From Anaeromyxobacteraceae bacterium (GTDB lineage: Bacteria > Myxococcota > Myxococcia > Myxococcales > Anaeromyxobacteraceae): a DNA stretch of 5,243 bases. Shown piece after piece: positions 1 to 4,575 of the stretch. The position numbers were made by a program, and so were the translations under genes. The DNA lies in NCBI GenBank assembly GCA_027349605.1, contig DAIEMM010000297.1, positions 1-5,243 of the forward strand. The letters run 5' to 3'. The notes beneath the pieces are model-generated. The model saw only the letters and a program-made list of their open reading frames with translations. It made no database searches and was not told where the DNA came from. How positions within the stretch are numbered: the first letter of the stretch is position 1; each line of letters begins with the position of its first letter.

Positions 1-308
1 TCCCTCGAAGAGGCTGCGGTCCTGCTCGGTCCAGGGCAACCCGGCGCCGGTGCGGAAGTTCTCGAGGATGCGCGGCTCGGCGCGCCACATCGCCTCGAGG
101 ATCTGGAAGGCGCCTCCCGGACGTACCGCTCGTTCGTTCCCGTCCTCCGGGAGAGGTCGAGCGGCGTCGCCGGCTCCCTCGCGAGCTCCCGGTAGAGACC
201 GAGCCGGTCCCCGATGAGCACGAGCGCGGCGCTCGCCGCGGCTCCCAGGTCCGCCACCGCATGGTTCATGAACTCCTCGAGACGCTTCGGATCGACGGCG
301 TTCGCCAT
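1..308 (-). pseudogene. SAM-dependent methyltransferase (winged-helix N-terminus), internal deletion and frameshift, 3' end outside window
   Basis: The gene reads leftward from ATG at 308-306. An AGGAGG ribosome-binding site lies at 320-315, six bases upstream. The first 65 codons give a conserved N-terminus with FMNHAVADLGAAASAALVLI, GDRLGLYREL and RTGTNERYVRE. This is the winged-helix dimerisation part found before the Rossmann methyltransferase domain in class I SAM-dependent methyltransferases of the Rv2258c-like type. After VRE (to 114) that frame becomes nonsense. From 120 down to 1 another frame continues the family with PGGAFQILEAMWRAEPRILE and NFRTGAGLPWTEQDRSLFEG. About 40-50 residues normally separating these blocks are missing (estimated from memory of the family), and the frames do not match. 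The SAM-binding glycine motif would lie beyond the window edge. Family is fairly sure; whether the break is biological or a sequence error cannot be told here. Confidence 0.75.
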
Positions 309-314
309 GGTGTT

Positions 315-320
315 CCTCCT
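315..320 (-). promoter_or_regulatory. Ribosome-binding site of the methyltransferase gene
   Basis: CCTCCT on the + strand reads AGGAGG on the minus strand, six bases before the ATG at 308. It fixes the start of the methyltransferase and shows that the locus was built as a normally translated gene. Confidence 0.7.
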
Positions 321-372
321 CGTTCTCCGCTCCCGCGCCGCGTGTATCGCCGCCGGCGTCTCTCGCCCGGCT

Positions 373-415
373 CAAGCGGGGCGTAAGCGGCTCCTGTCGG
401 GTAAGCTCCCGCTTG
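373..415. repeat. 8-bp inverted repeat in the divergent spacer, next to the glycosyltransferase start
   Basis: CAAGCGGG (373-380) and CCCGCTTG (408-415) are perfect inverted complements 27 bases apart. The right arm ends seven bases before the ATG at 423. The interval also holds two GTAAGC copies (383-388 and 401-406), 18 bases apart. The whole divergent spacer (309-422) shows no convincing -35/-10 pair. The dyad could be an operator or a 5' leader hairpin; in so GC-rich a region chance is also possible. Confidence 0.3.
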
Positions 416-422
416 CCGCCCC

Positions 423-1460
423 ATGACCTCCGCGCATCGACCTCTCGTGACCGCCGTCGTGGCGGCCCATCAGGCCGCCCGTCACCTCGGGAGCGCGCTC
501 TCGTCCCTGGCGGCCCAGACGCTCGACGACCTGGAGGTGATCGTGGTCGACGACGGCTCCACCGACGGGACCTCCCGGGTCGCGGAGGCGTTCGCGCGAT
601 CCGACCGGCGCTTCCGGCTGATCCGCCTCGATCGCAACCGCGGGCAGGCCGCGGCGCTCGACGCCGGCCTGCAGGAGGCGACGGGGCGCTACCTCGCCAT
701 CCTCGACGCCGACGACGAGGCCACCCCCCGGCGGATGGAGCTCCAGGTGTCCGCCTTCGAGCGCGACCCCGGCCTCGTGCTGGTGGGAGGCGCCGTCGTG
801 ACCCTGTGCGACCGGCATGCCGTGGAGGGCAGGGTCTGGCGCTACGCGACGGACGACGCCGCGGTTCGTGCCCGGACCCTCTTCAAGTCGGAGGTCATCT
901 CCGGCGCGGTCACCTTCGACCGGGAGTGCATCACGCGCCACGGGGTGCGGTTCGACCGAAGCCTGCGCCACGGCGTCGACTGGGCCCTCTCCGCCGCGGC
1001 GATGCGCCTGGGAAGGGTGGGCAACGTCGAGCCGGTGGTCATGCGCTACCGCATCCACCCCCGGCAGATGACCGTGGAGATGGTGGACGACCTCGGCTCG
1101 GACAGCACCCGGATCCGGAGGGGCGTGCTCGCCTGGGCCGGGGTCGAGCCCACCGACGCCGAGATGCGGACCCACCTCGCGGTGAGCCCGTGCAACTACT
1201 GGCCCTTCGGGTCGCACCCGTTCTTCCGGGAGCGGGGGGAGGCCATCCTCGAGGACGCGGAGCGCTGGCTCGGGAGGCTGGTGGACGGGACGGGCCGCAC
1301 CGGGCGCATCCCTCCCGAGGCTCTCCAGGCCACCGTCGACGAGATCCTGGCGATGACCGAGCAGGCGCTGCGGGAGCCGGTCGTGGACGGGGGACCGTCG
1401 GCGCGCAACTGCCCGGTGGCGGCGCCGCTCGACTGCGTGGCCGACGAGCCCTGCCGCTAG
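423..1460 (+). CDS. Family 2 glycosyltransferase (GT-A fold), 345 aa
   Basis: This is an inverting nucleotide-sugar glycosyltransferase, probably cytoplasmic, that adds sugars to a surface polysaccharide, lipid or protein acceptor; the acceptor cannot be inferred. The N-terminal GT-A signature is complete: PLVTAVVAAHQAARHLGSAL (7-26), the nucleotide-binding VVDDGSTDGT (41-50), NRGQAAALDAGLQEATGRYL (72-91) and the metal-binding DADDE (95-99). VDWAL (185-189) occupies the usual catalytic-base region, and MRYRIHPRQMT (207-217) is the typical family ending. Residues from about 225 to 345 form a C-terminal extension without a motif I recognise. No transmembrane segment is apparent. ATG 423 is the only sensible start, although no good Shine-Dalgarno precedes it. 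The stop codon TAG is made from the TA target duplication plus the first base of the adjacent mobile element. The gene is convergent with the CheB-like gene. Confidence 0.9.
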   Translation: MTSAHRPLVTAVVAAHQAARHLGSALSSLAAQTLDDLEVIVVDDGSTDGTSRVAEAFARSDRRFRLIRLDRNRGQAAALDAGLQEATGRYLAILDADDEATPRRMELQVSAFERDPGLVLVGGAVVTLCDRHAVEGRVWRYATDDAAVRARTLFKSEVISGAVTFDRECITRHGVRFDRSLRHGVDWALSAAAMRLGRVGNVEPVVMRYRIHPRQMTVEMVDDLGSDSTRIRRGVLAWAGVEPTDAEMRTHLAVSPCNYWPFGSHPFFRERGEAILEDAERWLGRLVDGTGRTGRIPPEALQATVDEILAMTEQALREPVVDGGPSARNCPVAAPLDCVADEPCR

Positions 1461-1483
1461 TGTCCCGCCCCATGCAAGGTGAT
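1457..1483 (+). repeat. Left terminal inverted repeat of the MITE-like element, with flanking CTAG
   Basis: It begins CTAGTGTCCCGCCCCA and differs from its partner at the 17th, 22nd and 26th bases. Because CTAG is itself palindromic, the exact element boundary (after TA or after CTAG) cannot be decided from one copy. The TAG at 1458-1460 is the glycosyltransferase stop. Confidence 0.75.
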
Positions 1484-1636
1484 GTGACGAGAGCGCCGAG
1501 ACCGATGCGAGGCGGGCGCCCGAGGAGGGAGCAGCGGAGGCGGTGCAGCGCACCGTCGAGCAGCGCACCGACGAGGCCGCTCGCCGCAGCGAGAGGATCG
1601 GCGCTCGCAGTAAGCACTTTGCCTGGGGCGGGACAC
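1460..1636. mobile_element. MITE-like non-autonomous element (177 bp) with terminal inverted repeats and TA duplication
   Basis: The ends are near-perfect inverted repeats. Taken with the flanking CTAG, 1457-1483 matches the reverse complement of 1613-1639 at 24 of 27 positions, the first 16 without a mismatch (CTAGTGTCCCGCCCCA). TA (1458-1459 and 1637-1638) flanks both ends. The interior has no credible reading frame, so the element must be moved in trans. It does hold a second inverted pair, GAGCGCCGA (1491-1499) with TCGGCGCTC (1598-1606), which would lengthen the foldback. IS630-family elements duplicate TA and the founding IS630 prefers TA within CTAG, so an IS630/Tc1-mariner helper is the likely mobiliser (inference). 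Its position between convergent genes means that its RNA hairpin could end transcription from both sides. A plain intergenic hairpin is a less likely alternative because of the length and the CTAG flanks. Confidence 0.72.
1545..1574 (+). repeat. 15-bp tandem duplication inside the MITE-like element
   Basis: Two adjacent units, GCAGCGCACCGTCGA (1545-1559) and GCAGCGCACCGACGA (1560-1574), differ at one base. The first overlaps a small hairpin, GGTGC/GCACC (1542-1546 with 1550-1554). The repeat lies in the element's central loop, so copy number there could vary between family members. Confidence 0.6.
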
Positions 1637-1639
1637 TAG
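1613..1639 (-). repeat. Right terminal inverted repeat of the MITE-like element, with flanking CTAG
   Basis: This is the reverse-complement partner of 1457-1483. Bases 1638-1636 read TAG on the minus strand and form the terminal stop of the CheB-like gene. Confidence 0.75.
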
Positions 1640-2232
1640 TTCACCGCCGAGTCCGCGCGGCCAATCTTCACGATCTGCAGCGCGATCTCCTCCGGGGAGA
1701 GGACGAGGTCGACGCAACCGCTTGCGATGGCGCTCTCCGGCATGTCGGGCTGCTTGGCCGTGTCGAGCCGCTGGGCGATGGTGATGCCCCCGGCCTCCCG
1801 GATTCCGCAGAGCGCTTCCGCACCGTCCCCGTCGTAGCCGGAGACGATGACGGCGACGACCTTGCCCTCCTAGTGGCTGGCCAACGACTTCAGGAAGACC
1901 GTGATCACGTCGGGCCAGCCCCTGGGTTTCGATACCGGCTTCAGGCGGAACTCGCCATCCAGGACGTGCAGGTCGTGCTGCGAGGGGATGATGAAGACGT
2001 GGTTGGGCTGGATGTCCAGCCTGTCGGTGATGAGCTCCACCGGCATCGGCGTGTGGGAGGGGAGGATCTCGTGGAGCGTCGTGGCGGTGTTTCGCACGTG
2101 GTTGACGATGACGACCGCCGCGCCCGTGTCGCCCGGCAGCTGCTTCAGCAGCCGGATGTAGGCATCGAGGCCACCGGCCGAGCCCCCGACGCAGACCACC
2201 GGGAAGTCGCGTCGGCTCGTCGAGTTGGTCAT
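1636..2232 (-). pseudogene. Stand-alone CheB-type protein-glutamate methylesterase, interrupted by an in-frame TAG
   Basis: This is a CheB catalytic domain without the N-terminal receiver domain of true CheB, so its usual reaction (demethylating and deamidating chemoreceptor glutamates) would not be phosphorylation-controlled. It starts at ATG 2232, seven bases after GGAGGT (2245-2240). FPVVCVGGSAGGLDA (10-24) carries the nucleophile Ser18; VIVNHVRN has the catalytic His45; PNHVFIIPSQHDL and DVITVFLKSLASH follow. Codon 121 (1872-1870) is TAG. The same frame then continues without any shift: EGKVVAVIVSGYDGDGAEAL, with the presumed catalytic Asp136, then GITIAQRLDTAKQPDMPESA and IASGCVDLVLSPEEIALQIV, ending at TAG 1638-1636. 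The complete reading would be 198 residues, normal for the domain. The premature stop removes the Asp of the Ser-His-Asp triad, so the 120-residue product should be inactive unless the codon is read through or is a sequencing error. No chemoreceptor or CheR gene is nearby. Confidence 0.8.
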
Positions 2233-2239
2233 CGAGGGG

Positions 2240-2245
2240 ACCTCC
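2240..2245 (-). promoter_or_regulatory. Ribosome-binding site of the CheB-like gene
   Basis: ACCTCC on the + strand reads GGAGGT on the minus strand, seven bases before ATG 2232. It decides this start over the longer upstream reading frame, whose translation lacks family similarity. The spacer from here back to the ferritin-like stop (2233-2357, 125 bp) shows no clear promoter or terminator, so read-through from the upstream gene is plausible. Confidence 0.65.
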
Positions 2246-2357
2246 ACCCCCGGACCGTGCGCCCGAGAGAGGCGGTCGTCAAGGCGCCGCAGCGGCCCGA
2301 GGGGGCGAGGGTAGGGGAAACCACCTGGACCCGAATGGCTGGGGAGCAGGAGACGCC

Positions 2358-2828
2358 CTACGCCGTCGACAGGACCGCCGCCTTCCGGATCATCTCGGAG
2401 TGCTTGGCGTCCTGCAGGGCGAGCGACGCGAACAGCTTCTGAACCGCCGGGGCCGCGCTCTTCGCCAGCTCCTCCGCGTGGATGGACCCGAAGCGGGACT
2501 CCATCTGCGTCAGCCTCCGCAGGAGCGCGCCGACGTTCCGGGCGCCGCCGGAGGAGCGAGCCAGCTTCCGCACCGCCTCGATCTCCTCCAGCATCCCGAC
2601 GAGCTCGACCTGGAATCGCTCCAGCATCTCCTCGCTCCAGGGAGCCCTCCCGTGGTGCCGCTCGAGGAGCCGGATGCGCATGGCGTGCTGCGCCTCCTCC
2701 AGGGCGAGCCGCTCGAACAGCTCGGCCAGGAAGGGCTGCTGCGCGAAGGTGACGGCGAGCTCGGCGTAGAGCTCCTTCGCCGTCGACTCGATGCGAGCCG
2801 CGGCTCGCAGGCACTCCGAGGCGTTCAT
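2358..2828 (-). CDS. Ferritin-like (rubrerythrin-type) di-iron four-helix protein, 156 aa
   Basis: This is a small, wholly helical protein of the ferritin/rubrerythrin superfamily, whose members bind two metal ions in a four-helix bundle and serve in iron handling or peroxide reduction. Candidate ligands are visible in order: Glu19 in ESTAKELYAELA (helix 1), Glu45-x-x-His48 in LALEEAQHAMRI (helix 2), Glu110 or Glu119 in MESRFGSIHAEELA (helix 3) and Asp140-x-x-His143 in LALQDAKHSEMI (helix 4). There is no C-terminal rubredoxin Cys4 domain and no signal peptide, so it should be cytoplasmic and would need an outside electron partner for any peroxidase activity. ATG 2828 is chosen because AGGAGGG lies five bases upstream; the open frame extends further, but that part is basic and low in complexity. 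It lies 125 bp upstream of the CheB-like gene in the same direction, possibly as an operon. The exact substrate is unknown. Confidence 0.85.
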   Translation of the reverse strand: MNASECLRAAARIESTAKELYAELAVTFAQQPFLAELFERLALEEAQHAMRIRLLERHHGRAPWSEEMLERFQVELVGMLEEIEAVRKLARSSGGARNVGALLRRLTQMESRFGSIHAEELAKSAAPAVQKLFASLALQDAKHSEMIRKAAVLSTA

Positions 2829-2833
2829 CGTCG

Positions 2834-2840
2834 CCCTCCT
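2834..2840 (-). promoter_or_regulatory. Ribosome-binding site of the ferritin-like gene
   Basis: CCCTCCT on the + strand reads AGGAGGG on the minus strand, five bases before ATG 2828. It decides the start against a longer in-frame extension beginning MMYRFAFREDHG near 2936. Confidence 0.7.
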
Positions 2841-2880
2841 GCCCGCAGCTCGACGGCGCGGAGTCCGACGACCATCGACT

Positions 2881-2893
2881 TCACGAAACGTGA
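2881..2893. promoter_or_regulatory. Candidate operator dyad upstream of the ferritin-like gene
   Basis: TCACG-AAA-CGTGA is a perfect 5+3+5 inverted repeat, 52 bases before the ferritin-like start. It lies in a 179-bp spacer (2829-3007) with no other clear feature. Size and place suit a dimeric repressor or activator site, but I cannot assign a regulator family and no convincing promoter elements are visible beside it. Confidence 0.3.
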
Positions 2894-3007
2894 CGAGTGC
2901 ACCGTGGTCCTCCCGGAAGGCGAACCGGTACATCATCGCAGACTTCGTGCCGCCTCCCGGACGGGACCCAAGAGGTACGGCCTCGACCCGGCCTGGACGC
3001 GGCGCTC

Positions 3008-3247
3008 TCAGCCGTCCGGGTCCAGCACCGCCAGGTGGTCGAGACGGTCGGCCTCGGCGACCCCCGCGGTCCAGGCCTCTGGTCGCGAGGCGAACACGGC
3101 TTCCACCGCGACCCGGTCCACCGTCACCGCCCACCGGGTCTGCGGGAGCATGGCGACGGAGTCGTGCGAACCCCTGCGCCGCCGGTCGACCAGCTCCCTG
3201 GTCGCAACCAGTCTCAACGTGTGCGATCCGGCCTTGTATCGTTCCAT
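3008..3247 (-). CDS. Small uncharacterised protein, 79 aa
   Basis: I do not recognise a family. The frame opens at ATG 3247 and ends at TGA 3010-3008. The protein is soluble, with no signal peptide or membrane segment. It begins MERYKAGSHTLRLVATRELV, continues DRRRRGSHDSVAMLPQTRWA and ends in an Ala/Val/Asp-rich stretch, VDRVAVEAVFASRPEAWTAG followed by VAEADRLDHLAVLDPDG. Codon third positions are very GC-rich through most of its length, as in the neighbouring genes. That and the balanced residue make-up argue that it is coding and not a shadow frame. The Shine-Dalgarno is weak (GGGTAG about seven bases upstream). It lies 179 bp upstream of the ferritin-like gene on the same strand. The opposite-strand frames here give Arg/Pro/Ser-rich low-complexity translations. 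Confidence 0.55.
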   Translation of the reverse strand: MERYKAGSHTLRLVATRELVDRRRRGSHDSVAMLPQTRWAVTVDRVAVEAVFASRPEAWTAGVAEADRLDHLAVLDPDG

Positions 3248-3262
3248 GATGGTCTACCCATA

Positions 3263-3328
3263 GTGCACCGTGCAGCCCAGGCCATACGGGAATCCCCGTA
3301 CCGGTGCGAAGATCGGCGCGTGCACCGT
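3263..3328. promoter_or_regulatory. Dyad cluster upstream of the 79-residue gene
   Basis: A 6-4-6 palindrome, TACGGG-AATC-CCCGTA (3285-3300), is flanked by two direct copies of GTGCACCGT (3263-3271 and 3320-3328). CGGTGC (3302-3307) can also pair with GCACCG (3322-3327). The palindrome lies 37-53 bases upstream of ATG 3247, where an operator or structured 5' leader would be expected. The remainder of the 218-bp spacer (3248-3465) is GC-rich and shows no other clear signal apart from a CGCGTACGCG palindrome at 3363-3372. Confidence 0.35.
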
Positions 3329-3434
3329 CCGTAAATGCGCCCCTCGCGGCTCGCGGACGTTCGCGTACGCGCCGGGCCCGTCGTCACGGCGGTCGGACCG
3401 TGGTCGCGGGACGGCGAGGCTCCGGCCGCTCTCG

Positions 3435-3474
3435 CAGCGGTCGGGGCCCCGCTGGTTCGCTCCGATCAGATCGG
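3435..3474 (-). terminator. Possible terminator hairpins at the end of the AttH/CrtC-like gene
   Basis: Two dyads sit at the gene end: CCGAT-CAG-ATCGG (3462-3474), spanning the TGA stop, and CAGCGG/CCGCTG (3435-3440 with 3449-3454) with an eight-base loop, eleven bases past the stop. Neither is followed by a T-run on the minus strand, so an intrinsic terminator is only a guess; in this base composition many terminators lack clear U-tracts. Confidence 0.3.
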
Positions 3475-4575
3475 CGGCCGGTTGCCGTCGCCGTAACCGG
3501 TGAGCTCGACGAAGCCCTCGCCGGTTCGCGAGCCGTCGCGCCCCGTCACACGGACCGCGCCCTCCCAGTAATACGGCGCCGAGCCTCCCCGGTTCTCCTG
3601 GTCGGCCACTTCCGGATCGACCCGGAGCACGAGGCCGGCCGACGGGACCTCGACGGTCCAGCCCGATGGGTACTCCGCGCCGGTGGCCGGGCTGCGCCAG
3701 CGGCCGGTGGCGCGCAGGCGGAAGTCCTCCCCGGTGAGCCAGCGGGGCTTGCCGTCGCGGTCGACCAGGGTGCCGCTCCCGAAGGAGACCCCGCCGGCCT
3801 TGTCGCGCAGCACGTAGAGCATGAGGTCGCGCCCGTCGGCGAGGCGAAGCGCGAACCAGTCCCATCCGGCCTGGTCGGGCGCGAGCTGGCTCGACCCGAA
3901 CTCCTTGTCCATCCAGCTCTGGCCCCGGACGCGCGCCACCTTGCCGCCCAGCTCCAGTTCCCCCTCGGTCGAGAGGCGCGGCAGGCTGTAGTAGAGGCTC
4001 GCGAAGCCCTCCCGGGAAGACTTGCGCGAGACCCCGTCCGGGCCCTGGAGGACCGGGCCCCGGTCCGGGTGCAGCTCGAGGCGCAGCGCGAACCCCTTCG
4101 CCCTGTCGGTCACCTGGATGGCGAAGTCGCCCCCCTCCAGCCGGAGCTCCCAGAGGGCTTCGGTCCCCGGTGGCCCGCGCGACCAGGCGAGCAGCGGGTC
4201 GGGCGCCGCGCCGAAGCCCGCGAGCAGCGGGACGGCACGGTAGATCACCTCCGAGAAGACCCGCTCCCCGCTCGCCAGGTCGGTCAACGCCGCGTGTCCC
4301 ATGAGGACGTCGGAGGCGCTCCAGGCCGAGCCGCCACCCCGGGGCGAGGGCGAGATCCCGATCCGGAAGAAGGTGACCTGGTATCCGAAGCGGCGCTCGG
4401 GTGCGCCGGAGGCGCCGGGGGAGGAGAGGATCCCGGTGAAGTACCACCACTCGTTCCGGTAGCCGGGGTGGGACCAGTGATCGGCCGGGAACGACCAGTC
4501 GTGGCCGGGCGCGGCGGGCTTCCAGGCCGGACCCGAGGCCAGGAGGAGGGCCAGGAATGCCAACCTAGAGAGCAT
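3466..4575 (-). CDS. AttH/CrtC-like lipocalin-fold protein (carotenoid 1,2-hydratase-related family), secreted, 369 aa
   Basis: It belongs to the AttH/CrtC family, with two lipocalin-like beta-barrel domains; CrtC members hydrate carotenoid ends, while AttH members are exported proteins coded with ABC transporters and have no proven reaction. The permease next door and the lack of carotenoid genes favour the AttH type. Visible motifs: signal peptide MLSRLAFLALLLASGPA (1-17, no lipobox Cys), FPADHWSHPGYRNEWWYFTG (29-48), FGYQVTFFRIGI, LMGHAALTDL, SWMDKEFGSSQL, GWDWFALRLADGRDLMLY and, near the end, YPSGWTVEVP, APYYWEGAVRVTG and VELTGYGDGNRPPI. Length fits the family. ATG 4575 is preferred over an in-frame ATG at 4611 because it puts the hydrophobic signal sequence first. 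The start overlaps the last 11 bp of the permease gene, which implies translational coupling and shared transcription. Confidence 0.88.
   Translation of the reverse strand: MLSRLAFLALLLASGPAWKPAAPGHDWSFPADHWSHPGYRNEWWYFTGILSSPGASGAPERRFGYQVTFFRIGISPSPRGGGSAWSASDVLMGHAALTDLASGERVFSEVIYRAVPLLAGFGAAPDPLLAWSRGPPGTEALWELRLEGGDFAIQVTDRAKGFALRLELHPDRGPVLQGPDGVSRKSSREGFASLYYSLPRLSTEGELELGGKVARVRGQSWMDKEFGSSQLAPDQAGWDWFALRLADGRDLMLYVLRDKAGGVSFGSGTLVDRDGKPRWLTGEDFRLRATGRWRSPATGAEYPSGWTVEVPSAGLVLRVDPEVADQENRGGSAPYYWEGAVRVTGRDGSRTGEGFVELTGYGDGNRPPI

Noticed and set aside
372..1568. Long minus-strand open frame opposite the glycosyltransferase (398 codons)
   Set aside because: It is the antisense shadow of a clear GT2 gene; the translation is rich in Arg, Gly, Pro and His with no family pattern. 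High GC removes stop codons in opposing frames.
1461..1635. Interior of the element as a small RNA gene or CRISPR-like array
   Set aside because: There are only two 15-bp tandem units without spacers, and the terminal inverted repeats with TA flanks are better explained by a transposable element.
1870..1872. Pyrrolysine-type recoding of the CheB TAG
   Set aside because: CheB is not a family known to carry such a residue, no suppressor genes are visible, and TAG serves as the ordinary terminal stop of neighbouring genes; a simple mutation or error is the plainer reading.
1543..2442. Plus-strand open frame from the MITE across the CheB-like gene
   Set aside because: It begins inside the mobile element and runs antisense to the recognisable CheB and ferritin-like genes; it has no motif of its own.
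2829..3134. N-terminal extension of the ferritin-like protein, including MMYRFAFREDHGALVTF
   Set aside because: A very good ribosome-binding site marks ATG 2828, the extension turns into a basic low-complexity stretch just before it, and the family starts near that Met.
3254..4450. Minus-strand and plus-strand long frames over the AttH/CrtC-like gene
   Set aside because: Their translations are Arg/Pro/Gly-rich shadows; the frame ending at 3466 carries all the family motifs.
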